From the NCBI GenBank assembly GCA_910579425.1, contig CAJTVL010000011.1, positions 1 to 64,000 of the forward strand: a stretch of 64,000 nucleotides of DNA, written 5' to 3'. A program made the position numbers and the translations under genes. The DNA is from an uncultured Lachnospiraceae bacterium (GTDB taxonomy: Bacteria > Bacillota > Clostridia > Lachnospirales > Lachnospiraceae). The notes beneath the pieces were generated by a model, which had not been told where the DNA came from, made no database searches, and saw only the letters and a list, made by a program, of their open reading frames with translations. This document shows positions 42,618 to 51,951 of the stretch, one piece after another. Each line of letters starts with the position of its first letter. Position 1 is the stretch's first letter.

Positions 42618-44054
42618 ATGGAGGGTTTGTTTGTTGGCGGAACAATCGTGACCATGGACGAGAACCGTCGGGTATTACGGGGCCATGCGATAGCGGTCTG
42701 CGGAGAGAAGATTAAGGAAATAGGGCCGGAAAAGGAACTGCGGGAGAAATACAACCATTTTCAGATAATAGATTGTACCAACCATTGCGTGCTTCCGGGA
42801 CTGATTGACTGTCATGGTCATTCCGGCCATTCTCTGCTGAAAGGCCTGTCGGTTGATACCATACATAATTGGGGGGACAGCGTATATCAAATACAGTTTT
42901 TGTATTCGGATGAGGAATTCTGGGCGGCGGACGGGCGCCTGGCGGCTATGGACAGGCTCAAAAACGGAGTTACAACGTCTGTGAGCGTGATCGGATGTGA
43001 GCCTCGGGCAGATAAGCCCGATTATGCAAGAGAGGTGGCCCTTGGCTATGAGAAGCTGGGAGCCAGGGCCGTGATAGGGGTCGGGCCGGGAAGCGCAGAA
43101 TGGCCCAAAAAGGTGGGGCAATATCAGGAGGGGAAGCGGAAAGAGGTCTATGCTTCATGGGAGGATTACATGAACTCCACAGAAGCGCTTCTGCAGGAGT
43201 TTGGGAAAGAAGATCATGAGAGAATTCGCATTTTTGTGACACCCTTTACGGTGCTGCCCGATAAGCCAACCTGGGGGCGGACTGCTCCTGAAAGGTGCCA
43301 TTGTCTCACCGCATTTGAAAAAATGCAGATGCGGGAGGTGAAAAGGCTGGCGGCCAAATACGATACCGGGATACACTCAGATGCCTTTGGCAATTTGATA
43401 CATTTGATGGCAATGGCAGAGGAAGCTTTGTTGGGGCCCAATGTACTGTTGCAACACTGCCACGATCTGAGCATGGATGAAATCCGGATCCTTGCCCAGA
43501 CGAAAACCAATGTAGGGCATTCGCCGGAATCGACCGTTCGCTATTGCCCTTATGCGGAGATGCTGGCGGAGCATGTCAACGTAGCGATTACATCAGATGG
43601 AACAGCCCCCAGAAATGGGTATGACTTGTTTCAGATCATGAGAAAGATACAAATGCTTGAGCATTACCGGTTTGATGACATTAATTATTTACCCGTAGGT
43701 ACGCTTCTGGAAGGAATTACGGTGAATGCCGCTCGGGCTTTGGGGATGGAAAAGGAGATTGGATCGCTGGAAGACGGAAAGGATGCGGATATTGTAACAG
43801 TCAGCATGGACAAGCCGCATTTGGTGCCATGGGAAGATATGCCGGTGCATCGACTGGTGCTGGATGCAAACGGCCATGATGTGGATCAGGTGTGGGTAAA
43901 GGGACGTCAGTGTGTGGATAAAAGAAAATTACTGCTGGCAGACGAAGATCAGATTGTAAGGGAAGCGGATCGGATTGCAAAAAGGTGTGTTGGGGAAGCC
44001 GGACTGGAAGGCGAGTGGAATGTGCCCGTCTGGAGAAGCGCCTACAGATATTAA
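42618..44054 (+). CDS. Amidohydrolase A1, all metal ligands present
   Basis: A 478-residue member of the amidohydrolase superfamily near the ATZ/TRZ and guanine deaminase branch. Start ATG 42618 has GGAGGAGAAGGA before it. All ligands are present: His66 and His68 (DCHGHSGHS), His253 (GIHSDAFG), His280 (LLQHCHDLS) and Asp327 (ITSDGTAPR). It should be an active deaminase or hydrolase on a small ring or amide compound. It is the closest relative of A2 (52730), sharing the C-terminal YLPVG, ARALG and DMPVHRL segments. The Gfo/Idh/MocA gene follows after 14 bases. Confidence 0.88.
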   Translation: MEGLFVGGTIVTMDENRRVLRGHAIAVCGEKIKEIGPEKELREKYNHFQIIDCTNHCVLPGLIDCHGHSGHSLLKGLSVDTIHNWGDSVYQIQFLYSDEEFWAADGRLAAMDRLKNGVTTSVSVIGCEPRADKPDYAREVALGYEKLGARAVIGVGPGSAEWPKKVGQYQEGKRKEVYASWEDYMNSTEALLQEFGKEDHERIRIFVTPFTVLPDKPTWGRTAPERCHCLTAFEKMQMREVKRLAAKYDTGIHSDAFGNLIHLMAMAEEALLGPNVLLQHCHDLSMDEIRILAQTKTNVGHSPESTVRYCPYAEMLAEHVNVAITSDGTAPRNGYDLFQIMRKIQMLEHYRFDDINYLPVGTLLEGITVNAARALGMEKEIGSLEDGKDADIVTVSMDKPHLVPWEDMPVHRLVLDANGHDVDQVWVKGRQCVDKRKLLLADEDQIVREADRIAKRCVGEAGLEGEWNVPVWRSAYRY

Positions 44055-44068
44055 AAGGAATAATCGTA

Positions 44069-45055
44069 ATGTTAAAAATAGCTATGCTGGGGATGTGGAA
44101 TCATTATCATGCAGATGAATTTTTGGATACATTCTTGCAAAGGAAGGAGGTGATGGTGGCGTGGGCATGGGACACTGACTCAAATCGCGGAAGGACGTGG
44201 GCAGATGCCAAGGGGATTCCTTATGTGGATGATCTGAGAAAAGGGCTGCAAAAACACAAGGTAGACGGTGTGGTTTTAAATGCGGAACCATGGAACCAGG
44301 CACAGATTATCACTGCAGCCATGAAAGAACAGGTACATATCCTGGCGGATAAGATCGTGGCATTGGGAAAAGATCAAATAGAGCTGTTGAGAGAAAGTGC
44401 TGTGAGTTATAAAGGTATTTTTGCAGTGGCTTATCCTCTGGAGGGGCGGGCGGTATTTCAGACAGCCAGAAAGCTGATTGCCGATGGGACACTTGGAAGG
44501 CTTGTATCGCTCCACCTCCATCAGTCGCATGACGGTCTGCAGCATAAATGGCTTCCAGAACATTTTTATAAGGATGTGAGAGGCGGCGTCCTGTTAGAGC
44601 TGGGGTTTCCGATTTTTTATCTGGCGCCATATCTGGCAGACGAGGAAGTGGCAGAGGTGACTTCTATGGGGAGTTCTTTGTCAGGGGAGGCTATGGAGGA
44701 CACGGCAGCGGTACTGCTGCGATTTTGTTCAGGCGCCATTGCAGTGGCGCAGGCCTCCTATATGAGTGGGATTTCCAGTTTTTCTTTAGCGATTCATGGA
44801 ACGGATGCCAGCTTTGCGGTGGAAGAAAACAGTAAGAAACTTTGGCTGAATACAGGAGGTGGTTGGCAGGAGATTGAAGAGGAAAAGGCGCTTCAAAGCC
44901 CGCAGGAGGATTGGCTGTCGGCAATTCAGGGCCATTCCATTCCCAGACATGGCCTGGAGGATGGCCTGAAACAGGCAGGGTGGCTGACAAAAGTATACAA
45001 GGATTTGAGGAAGACCAAAATGATTTTGGCGGAGGAAGGGGGATACTTTGATTGA
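44069..45055 (+). CDS. Gfo/Idh/MocA-family oxidoreductase
   Basis: A 328-residue NAD(P)-dependent dehydrogenase-like protein acting on sugars or inositols. ATG 44069 (MLKIAMLGMWNHYHADEF) begins the Rossmann fold; AAGGAAT lies before it. The usual GxGxxG is weak here (MLGMWNHYH), whereas the Lys of the EKP motif is kept as ADKIVAL. Cofactor binding may be altered. The C-terminal alpha/beta domain has GRLVSLHLHQSHDG and a GGVLLELGFPIFYL strand. It sits between two amidohydrolase genes and overlaps the next start by eight bases. Confidence 0.82.
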   Translation: MLKIAMLGMWNHYHADEFLDTFLQRKEVMVAWAWDTDSNRGRTWADAKGIPYVDDLRKGLQKHKVDGVVLNAEPWNQAQIITAAMKEQVHILADKIVALGKDQIELLRESAVSYKGIFAVAYPLEGRAVFQTARKLIADGTLGRLVSLHLHQSHDGLQHKWLPEHFYKDVRGGVLLELGFPIFYLAPYLADEEVAEVTSMGSSLSGEAMEDTAAVLLRFCSGAIAVAQASYMSGISSFSLAIHGTDASFAVEENSKKLWLNTGGGWQEIEEEKALQSPQEDWLSAIQGHSIPRHGLEDGLKQAGWLTKVYKDLRKTKMILAEEGGYFD

Positions 45056-46535
45056 TTTACTTTTGATTCATGGAATGGTCATAACCATGGATGAACACAG
45101 AAGGGTTTTGCAGGACGGAGCAGTGGCTGTCGATAAAACGAGAATACTGGAAGTGGGGGAGACAGAGACTCTGGTTAAAAAGTATGAGGCGAAAAGGCTG
45201 CTGGACTGTAAAGGAAACATTGTACTTCCGGGTTTGATCAATTGCCATACCCATGCAGGACATAATCTCATGGGGAAAGTTTCGACTGACAGCCTGGGAT
45301 GCTGGTGGCCGATGGTGAGCAATATATATGAACACCATTCGGACTACGAATTCTGGAAATTGGATGCACAGCTCTCCGCCTGTAAATTTTTAAAGGCCGG
45401 AGTGACCACAGCATTCCATATCCTTGGGGGGAATCCCATGTCGGATGAACCGGAGCTGGCAAGGGGACATGTAGACGGTTACTGTGAAGTTGGAGGGAGG
45501 GATGTAGTAGGATGCGGGATAGTGGTGGGAGAATTCCCCCATCGCTATACACGGCTCCAAAATGGAAAATGGATCAAAAAACTGGTAACAATAGATGATA
45601 TGGCGGCAGGGACAGAAGAAATTATCAGACAGAATCACAAAAAGCATGAGGGAAGAAGCAGAGTCTGTGTCACTCAATTTTTGCAGTTGGCAGAGCATGG
45701 AGGATGCAGTGATCCCCTTTCCCTGGCCCGTCTGACTGCGCTGGACCGGGAGGTGTGTAAAAGAACAAGAGAAATTGCCCGTAAATATCATACAATGATC
45801 AATACGGACACCTATGGCGGCTGGGTGAAGCTGGCGTCCATGGATGAGGAAAATGCCTTATTAGGTGAGGATGTGCTGGTAGGGCTGGAACACCAGATGG
45901 GAATTACGCCGGAAGAAGTGGGGATCCTGGCACGCACAGGAACAAAAGTATATTGTACGGGTGAAGGTTTTTATAAGAGGTCGCCTCTGAGCGAGATGCT
46001 TCAAAAGGGGATAACGGTGGCGGCAACTACCAATGGCTGTGCCCCCCGCAATATGGTGGATCTTTTGGAGGCTGTCAGAAAGCTGATATTTATCGAAGTG
46101 ACGGCCCATGACGATTATCATTACCTTCAGGCTGGAAAGGCATTGGAAATGATTACGATTGATGCCGCGAAATGTCTGGGCTGGGAGGATGAAATCGGCT
46201 CTCTGGAAGCGGGAAAGAAAGCAGATATTGCCATTTTGGACTGGTATGATGCGCATCTTACTCCGCAGACAACACCGGTACAAAAGGTAATCTACTTTGC
46301 AGTGGGGGCGGATTTCCAGACAGTGATCGTAGACGGAAAAATTGTGATGGAAGAGAGAAAGCTGACGCTGGTGGATGAGGCCGTAATTTTAAGGGAAGCG
46401 GAAGCTTGCCATAAGGAACTGATTCAAAAATACGGACTTCAGGATCTGTGTAATGATGTGACTTGGGGAAAGATCAGAATTGAATTTGATCCGGGGCATC
46501 CGATATGCTCACGGATTGCAAATCAGGAGGGGTAA
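45048..46535 (+). CDS. Amidohydrolase B1, partial metal site with Asp changed to Asn
   Basis: A 495-residue amidohydrolase. It starts with TTG at 45048 (IDLLLIHGMVITMDEHRR) after GGAGGAAGGGGG, overlapping the oxidoreductase gene. His67 and His69 (NCHTHAGHN) and His282 (GLEHQMG) are present. The beta-5 His is Asn252 (MINTDTYGG), and the catalytic Asp is Asn329 (TTNGCAPR). Its closest relative is B2 (54125), which carries the same Asn. The fold should be intact, but classical water activation is not expected. It may bind without hydrolysing, use another mechanism, or form a complex with A1. Confidence 0.85.
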   Translation: MIDLLLIHGMVITMDEHRRVLQDGAVAVDKTRILEVGETETLVKKYEAKRLLDCKGNIVLPGLINCHTHAGHNLMGKVSTDSLGCWWPMVSNIYEHHSDYEFWKLDAQLSACKFLKAGVTTAFHILGGNPMSDEPELARGHVDGYCEVGGRDVVGCGIVVGEFPHRYTRLQNGKWIKKLVTIDDMAAGTEEIIRQNHKKHEGRSRVCVTQFLQLAEHGGCSDPLSLARLTALDREVCKRTREIARKYHTMINTDTYGGWVKLASMDEENALLGEDVLVGLEHQMGITPEEVGILARTGTKVYCTGEGFYKRSPLSEMLQKGITVAATTNGCAPRNMVDLLEAVRKLIFIEVTAHDDYHYLQAGKALEMITIDAAKCLGWEDEIGSLEAGKKADIAILDWYDAHLTPQTTPVQKVIYFAVGADFQTVIVDGKIVMEERKLTLVDEAVILREAEACHKELIQKYGLQDLCNDVTWGKIRIEFDPGHPICSRIANQEG

Positions 46536-46537
46536 GT

Positions 46538-47869
46538 ATGAAGAGGAAAAAAATAACGGCAATATTAATGGCATCTTTGATGGTTTTAGGCTGCTTTACA
46601 GGATGTGGTAAGACAGAGGGACAAAAGACGGATACATCAGGGACGGAAAAGGAAGTGGAAACCGTAACAGATGCGGAGGAAGAAAAAACGACGCCGGAAA
46701 GTGGCGGGGATGTGGTCCTGAACATGTATCTGTGGGATCAGAGCATGTTGGACGGCGTGGAACGCAGAGAGGCGATGGTAACACAGCAATTTCCCAATAT
46801 TACGTTCAATAATACCGTATTGTCATGGAATGATTATTGGACGAAGCTGCAGACTGCTCTGCCTTCCGATTCGAGCCCGGATCTGTTCTTTTCCGAGGCG
46901 AATCATACAATCGCTTACGGCAGCAAGGGATTTTTGGAATTGCTGGACAGTTACATTGAGCGGGACAGCTATGATATGGGTGTGTTCGTAGATCCGGCCA
47001 TAGACCTGTTTACTTCCCTGGACGGGGAAATATACGGACTTCCGCAAAATATAGATCATACGGCTCTTTACTACAACAAAGAACTTTTTGATGCGGCCAA
47101 TGTAGAATATCCCAAAGACGATATGACGTTTGAGGAATTCAGAGAGCTTGCCAAAAAGCTGACAGTCATAGAAGGGGACAGGGTACAGCAATATGGGGTT
47201 ATCGTGGGGCCCCAGCCTCAAAATGCGGTATATAGCCTGCTCCTTGAAAACGGTTGTTATCCCTATGGAGAGGATAGGGTTTCGAGTAATTTCTCCGACC
47301 CGGCAATGAAGGAAACCCTGGAATTAATAAGAGATATGATTTTTGAAGACCAGTCGGCGCCAAGCGTCCAGGATCTGGTAGATGAGTCGGCAGATCAGAT
47401 GTTCATTAACGGCAGATCAGCAATGTATGTTGCAGCGCCGGCTTCAATGGATTATTTTGTGGAAGCCATGGGGACGAATTTTGATGTGGTATCAATGCCT
47501 GCCAACAAAAAAGCAGGTGTGAGTATCATGGGCATGGGGCTGTGTATGTCTGCCAAGACGAAATATAAAGAGGAATGCTGGGAGGTCATGAAGATTTTTG
47601 GCTCCAAGCAAGCCCAGGAAATAGAAGGCGAACAGCTCTGTCCTGCCCGCCAGGATGCCCAGGAGGCGTTCTTTGAGATATTTAAGGACTACAATATGGA
47701 ACCTTTTAGAAGAAGTGCGGACATTGGGGAAGTGATCATTCCCAAGAGAAATATGGGCGTTGCGGATCAGGCTTTTCAGGATATGCTGGGATTAATTTAT
47801 GCAGGGGAAGATCTGGATGAGGCCCTGGCGGAGGCCGATGGGAAGGTTGCAGAGGCGCTTAAGGAATGA
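46538..47869 (+). CDS. Sugar ABC transporter substrate-binding lipoprotein of the island
   Basis: A 443-residue lipoprotein; start ATG 46538 with AGGAGGGG upstream. Signal peptide of 22 residues and lipobox CFTGC, with Cys23 lipidated. An acidic, Thr/Glu-rich linker leads into a family 1 binding domain (VLNMYLWDQSMLDGVERRE, LYYNKELFDAANVEYPKDD). It lies two bases after the B1 amidohydrolase. Binding target unknown, but the island's enzymes suggest a modified sugar. A strong hairpin follows the gene. Confidence 0.9.
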   Translation: MKRKKITAILMASLMVLGCFTGCGKTEGQKTDTSGTEKEVETVTDAEEEKTTPESGGDVVLNMYLWDQSMLDGVERREAMVTQQFPNITFNNTVLSWNDYWTKLQTALPSDSSPDLFFSEANHTIAYGSKGFLELLDSYIERDSYDMGVFVDPAIDLFTSLDGEIYGLPQNIDHTALYYNKELFDAANVEYPKDDMTFEEFRELAKKLTVIEGDRVQQYGVIVGPQPQNAVYSLLLENGCYPYGEDRVSSNFSDPAMKETLELIRDMIFEDQSAPSVQDLVDESADQMFINGRSAMYVAAPASMDYFVEAMGTNFDVVSMPANKKAGVSIMGMGLCMSAKTKYKEECWEVMKIFGSKQAQEIEGEQLCPARQDAQEAFFEIFKDYNMEPFRRSADIGEVIIPKRNMGVADQAFQDMLGLIYAGEDLDEALAEADGKVAEALKE

Positions 47870-47914
47870 AACGGGATAGAAGGAATTTATGACGTTTCCT
47901 GATAAATAAAGTGA

Positions 47915-47939
47915 CGGTGGGTATAGCTTATACCCACCG
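47915..47939 (+). promoter_or_regulatory. Perfect hairpin between binding-protein and permease genes
   Basis: CGGTGGGTATA and its exact complement flank GCT. There is no T-run, so it is more likely an mRNA-stabilising or attenuating structure that keeps the binding protein more abundant than the permeases than a true terminator. Confidence 0.65.
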
Positions 47940-47959
47940 ATTCAATCTAAGGTGACTGT

Positions 47960-48880
47960 ATGGAGAAACGGACAGTGAGAAAAAAGATTAAGAAGGAATG
48001 GATTTGGGCATGGATATTCATTTTTCCTACGATTGTGGGGGCAATTGCCTTTGGGTTTTATCCCCTTATCCGCTCTGTGGTTATGATGCTGACAGAATGG
48101 GATGGGATGACCAGGCCAAGATTTACAGGATTAGACAACTTTGTCAGGCTGTTTCAGGATCCAATATTTTGGTTTGAGCTGAAAAATACGCTGATCTTTG
48201 CTTTTGTTTCGGTTCCGCTGACCATGCTATTCTCGGTTCTTCTCGCAGCGGCATTGAATGTAAGGCGTGGGCCGGTAGGCCTTATGAGGGTAATTTATTA
48301 TCTCCCGTCGGTGACTATGCCGGTAGCAATTGCGGCAGTGTGGAAATGGATGTTTAATTCCAAAGCGGGGATCATCAACTATTTGCTGAATCTTTTAGGG
48401 ATTTCAGGGCCGAATTGGCTTTCCGATCCGGACTTTATCATGATAGCGGTGGTAATAGTGAGTGTGTGGGCAGGGATGGGATATAACATGATCATTTTGC
48501 TCTCGGCGCTTAAAAATATTCCGGCAACCTATTACGAGGCGGCGAAGATTGACGGAGGCAACGGGTTCCAGATCTTTATGAGGCTTACATTGCCCATGCT
48601 TTCCCCCACATTGTTTTTCCTCAGCATTACCGGATTAATGTCAGCGTTTAAAACATTTGACATTGTCTATATGTTTTGTATGCCGGGGAACAGTGGAAGC
48701 ATGCCTACCAATACAATGAATGCTTTGAGAACCATGGTATTTGGAATTTACAGAAACGGATTTACTTTTATGGAAATGGGCTACGCGGCTGCGGAGGCGT
48801 TTATTCTGCTACTGATTATCCTGCTGGTGACTGTGGTTCAGTTTGCCGGGCAAAAACGCTGGGTAAATTATGATATATAG
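47960..48880 (+). CDS. Sugar ABC transporter permease 1 of the island (UgpA-like)
   Basis: A 306-residue membrane protein with six helices. The EAA loop YEAAKIDGGNGFQIFMR lies near residue 200. TAAGGTGA is the ribosome site. Forms the channel with the next protein. Only 35 per cent or so of its length looks like the permease at 4314 by eye, so the two systems are separate. Confidence 0.9.
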   Translation: MEKRTVRKKIKKEWIWAWIFIFPTIVGAIAFGFYPLIRSVVMMLTEWDGMTRPRFTGLDNFVRLFQDPIFWFELKNTLIFAFVSVPLTMLFSVLLAAALNVRRGPVGLMRVIYYLPSVTMPVAIAAVWKWMFNSKAGIINYLLNLLGISGPNWLSDPDFIMIAVVIVSVWAGMGYNMIILLSALKNIPATYYEAAKIDGGNGFQIFMRLTLPMLSPTLFFLSITGLMSAFKTFDIVYMFCMPGNSGSMPTNTMNALRTMVFGIYRNGFTFMEMGYAAAEAFILLLIILLVTVVQFAGQKRWVNYDI

Positions 48881-48891
48881 GAGGGAGCTGA

Positions 48892-49719
48892 ATGAAGAGA
48901 AAGGGTTATATGACAATAGGGGCGAAATGGCTGATTCTGACGGCAGGCTCAGTGATTATGCTGCTTCCCTACATCTGGATGGTTTTCTCCTCCTCTAAGA
49001 CGAATACAGAGATGATGCGTCTGCCGCTTCAGTTTTTTCCGGATCGCTGGACATTGGACAATTATACGACCGTGCTTGGCAGAATGAGTTTTGGAAGGTA
49101 TTATCTGAATACGATTTTTGTGACGTTTACAACGGTTCTGCTTCAATTATTTTTTAATTCGCTGGCCGCATTTGTATTTGCAAAAATGCATTTTCCGGGC
49201 AGGGACAAGCTCTTTGGCCTGTTGCTCACATTGTTGATGATACCGCCGCAAATGACGTTGATTGCAAATTATAAAACCGTAGATGCGCTGGGGTGGCTGG
49301 ATTCCTACAAGGCATTAATTATTCCCGGTATTATCAGCGTATATGGTATTTTCTTTTTGCGGCAGTTCTTTCTTACGATTCCCAATGAAATGCTGGAGTC
49401 TGCCAGAATAGACGGAGCGGGCTATTTCAGGATTTATGGGGAAATCATGCTGCCGCTATGTTCCAATGCTATGGTGGCTTATGGGATTTTTGCCCTTTTA
49501 GGCCAGTGGAATGAGCTGATGTGGCCCATGACAATGACTTCCTCAGACAGAGTGAGGGTATTGTCATTGGCGCTGTCCAGTATGCAGGGACAGGTGGCGA
49601 CGGAGAATAATTTGATTATGGCAGGTGCGGTAATGGCTACCCTGCCAATGATTCTTGTGTTTATTGCAGGACAGCGTTCTCTGATGGAAGGGATTGCGCT
49701 GGGAGGATTAAAGGCTTAG
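48892..49719 (+). CDS. Sugar ABC transporter permease 2 of the island (UgpE-like)
   Basis: A 275-residue membrane protein, GGAGGGAG before the ATG. EAA loop MLESARIDGAGYFRIY near residue 170 and the subfamily tail GIALGGLKA are present. It starts 11 bases after the partner permease. No ATP-binding subunit follows, so a shared ATPase is needed. Confidence 0.9.
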   Translation: MKRKGYMTIGAKWLILTAGSVIMLLPYIWMVFSSSKTNTEMMRLPLQFFPDRWTLDNYTTVLGRMSFGRYYLNTIFVTFTTVLLQLFFNSLAAFVFAKMHFPGRDKLFGLLLTLLMIPPQMTLIANYKTVDALGWLDSYKALIIPGIISVYGIFFLRQFFLTIPNEMLESARIDGAGYFRIYGEIMLPLCSNAMVAYGIFALLGQWNELMWPMTMTSSDRVRVLSLALSSMQGQVATENNLIMAGAVMATLPMILVFIAGQRSLMEGIALGGLKA

Positions 49720-49733
49720 AAGAAGGAGAAAGG

Positions 49734-49763
49734 ATGGCGCGTATTTATGAAGCTGGGTATTGA
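49734..49763 (+). other. Nine-codon reading frame overlapping the next start
   Basis: ATG at 49734 follows AAGGAGAAAGG at a good distance and encodes MARIYEAGY before TGA. The epimerase start at 49747 lies inside it in another frame and has no ribosome site of its own at normal distance. Either coupled translation or a sequence error. Confidence 0.35.
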
Positions 49764-50775
49764 ATTGTGTCACGGTTTTATCAGGGATCCACAGGAGCCG
49801 CTTGAAGAAACACTGCTCAGGGCAAAGGGAATGGGAGCTCAGGGAGGACAGTTTAAAAATCCTACTTTTATCTCAGCAACATTGGATAAAGGGGAATTGC
49901 GGGAGGCAAAGGAGACGGCAGATCATTTGGGAATGTATCTGGCAGCGGGCTTAGGAAGAATCAATCCTTATAATACGGCAGAAATGCCCTCCTTTTGGGA
50001 ACTGGGGGATGGAAGCTACAAAAAGGGGTGCGAGAAGATCATAGAAGCCTCAGCGATTCTGGGAAGCCACCATCTGGTATCTCAGACTGGCGGGTACCGG
50101 GGATATACCCTGCCGGAGCCCTACAGTACGGACCGATTCCGCGAGGATGTAAGCTGGGAGAACCAGTTGGAGGCAACCGTGAAATTTTTAAAGAAACTGG
50201 CCCCGGTCTTGAGACATTATGGTTCCACAATTTCCATAGAGACCCATGAGGAGATCACTACCTGGGAAATCTTAAGGGTGATAGAGGAGGTTGGGGAAGA
50301 TGTGGTTTCCGTTACCTTAGACACTGGAAATATCGTTTCGAGGGGGGAAGAGCCCATTGCGGCGACGAAGCGTGTGGCGCCTTATATTAAGCTGCTGCAC
50401 GTAAAGGATGTACTCCTTTTGGAAAGCCCGGAAGGATTGAAGAGAAACGTGCGTCCGGCAGGCGACGGCGTGTTGGACTTTCAGACAATGGCAGATATTG
50501 TCCGTGAAAAGAATCCGGAAGCGCTCTTTAATATTGAGGACCATATGGGCGAAATGTTTATCTCTTACAAGAATCCCCAGTGGAGGGCAGGACACCCGGA
50601 TTTGAAAGAGGAAGAAATACGGGAACTGGAACGTCTCTCAAGACTCTCCTATGAAAAGATTGCCTCCGGAGATATTGTGCCTCCGGAAATATATGAAAAA
50701 ATGAAATTTGATGATCTGGCGCTGGGAAGAATGGAGAAAGCATTACATTATCTCTCGCCAATCATAAAGGGCTAA
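49747..50775 (+). CDS. Xylose-isomerase-like TIM-barrel protein (sugar epimerase/isomerase)
   Basis: A 342-residue member of the AP-endonuclease-2 TIM family (PF01261). Metal ligands are plausible: Glu in STISIETHEE, Asp in SVTLDTGN, His in KLLHVKD and Glu in LFNIEDHMG. Such proteins isomerise or epimerise keto sugars and inositol derivatives. It closes the long operon that started at 41677. Residue 1 is uncertain because of the overlapping short frame. Confidence 0.82.
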   Translation: MKLGIELCHGFIRDPQEPLEETLLRAKGMGAQGGQFKNPTFISATLDKGELREAKETADHLGMYLAAGLGRINPYNTAEMPSFWELGDGSYKKGCEKIIEASAILGSHHLVSQTGGYRGYTLPEPYSTDRFREDVSWENQLEATVKFLKKLAPVLRHYGSTISIETHEEITTWEILRVIEEVGEDVVSVTLDTGNIVSRGEEPIAATKRVAPYIKLLHVKDVLLLESPEGLKRNVRPAGDGVLDFQTMADIVREKNPEALFNIEDHMGEMFISYKNPQWRAGHPDLKEEEIRELERLSRLSYEKIASGDIVPPEIYEKMKFDDLALGRMEKALHYLSPIIKG

Positions 50776-50779
50776 AAGA

Positions 50780-50811
50780 AAGCCGCGGCAGTCAGTTTAC
50801 TTTCGCGGCTT
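50780..50811. terminator. Hairpin between convergent genes
   Basis: AAGCCGCG/CGCGGCTT with a 16-base loop, located between the epimerase stop and the end of the second LacI gene. Likely ends transcripts from both sides, although the T-runs are weak. Confidence 0.55.
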
Positions 50812-50826
50812 CCCATTTAATTTTCG

Positions 50827-51849
50827 CTATTGCTCAGAGGAAGCTCCAATGGTGGAGGTACGGACTATAAGCTCTGTAGGATATAAGATCCGTTCAGGCA
50901 ATGTTGCCATTCCGTTCAAGCGGGCGATGAGAAGATCAGCCGCTTTTTTGCCTAATTCTACCAGGGGAAGGGAGATCGTGGTCAATGGGGGTGTGGAGTA
51001 GGCGGTTGCCTCTATATTGGTGATACCCATCAGAGCAATGTCGGAAGGAATCTTATAGCCACAGGCGTTGATAGCGCCGATGGAGGTCATAGCCAACAGA
51101 TCACTGGTGCAAAAGAGCGCGGTAGGGTGATCCTTCTGCATCATTTTTTTGATTTCCTCATAGGCAATACTTTGGCGCCATTTGGGAATCCTGAGGATAT
51201 GTTCTTCAGATAAAACGCCTCCGGCTTTTTGGATAGTGTAGCGAAAGGCATTCAGGGTTTGCTCCTGGAAGGGATCCGGCTCGTTGAAGTCCTGGCCGCA
51301 CATGAAAGCGAAGCGGTGATGTCCAAGGGAGAGAAAGTGCTGTGCTGCCATCTCGCCGATCCCGTAATGATCATAGCTTACGCTGTCGCAGTTGGGAAGA
51401 TAGCCGTCTATCATAACCACATGCTTACAGATATTTTTTAATTTACCGATATGATGGGGCTCCAATGGCTGCATACAGATGAAACCGTCAATCTGCTGAT
51501 CCGCCATAGATTGAATGACCTCGTCAATTTCATGGGAGACACGGAAGGATGAAATGGAAGAGTTATACTTTTTGAGCTGGAATTCTATTCCCTGAAGGAT
51601 AGCCAGAAAGCTGGGATCAGACATCTTTTCTACGGTGATATACAAAACAGTTCCGATGTTCCAGCTCTTTTCTTTTTCGTTCTTTTTGGAACAGGTACTG
51701 ACCGGAATGTATTGAAGATCATTGACAGCCTTCCAGACCTTTTCCCTGGTTTCGGGTTTGGTGGAAAAATTGGTATTTCCATTTAATACATGTGAAACGG
51801 TAGCGGGAGATACGCCCGCAGCCTTAGCAACTTCGCGAATAGTGGACAT
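50827..51849 (-). CDS. LacI-family regulator, second of the island
   Basis: A 340-residue regulator with a textbook N-terminus (STIREVAKAAGVSPATVSHVLNG) and C-terminal effector domain ending IALMGITNIEATAYSTPPLTTI. It divides the two halves of the catabolic island and is transcribed against them. Its promoter lies within the divergent gap at 51850-51951, which also carries a LacI-type palindrome. It probably controls both halves, alone or with the LacI protein at 37275. Confidence 0.92.
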   Translation of the reverse strand: MSTIREVAKAAGVSPATVSHVLNGNTNFSTKPETREKVWKAVNDLQYIPVSTCSKKNEKEKSWNIGTVLYITVEKMSDPSFLAILQGIEFQLKKYNSSISSFRVSHEIDEVIQSMADQQIDGFICMQPLEPHHIGKLKNICKHVVMIDGYLPNCDSVSYDHYGIGEMAAQHFLSLGHHRFAFMCGQDFNEPDPFQEQTLNAFRYTIQKAGGVLSEEHILRIPKWRQSIAYEEIKKMMQKDHPTALFCTSDLLAMTSIGAINACGYKIPSDIALMGITNIEATAYSTPPLTTISLPLVELGKKAADLLIARLNGMATLPERILYPTELIVRTSTIGASSEQ

Positions 51850-51852
51850 GAT

Positions 51853-51931
51853 GTTTACCTTCTTGTTTACTTTGTTAATTTAGTATATATCAAGGAATAT
51901 TCAGATGTCAAATGAAATTGTTTAATAAATA
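51853..51931. promoter_or_regulatory. Divergent control region with LacI-type palindrome
   Basis: For the minus-strand LacI gene, TTGACA (51906-51911) and TATACT (51882-51887) are 18 bases apart. Two GTTTAC copies (51853-51858, 51865-51870) lie in its leader. TGTTTA-A-TAAATA at 51919-51931 matches the palindrome at 41545 except for one base and stands just upstream of the plus-strand gene. Confidence 0.6.
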
Positions 51932-51951
51932 TGGAGGTTTAAGGAGAAGAA

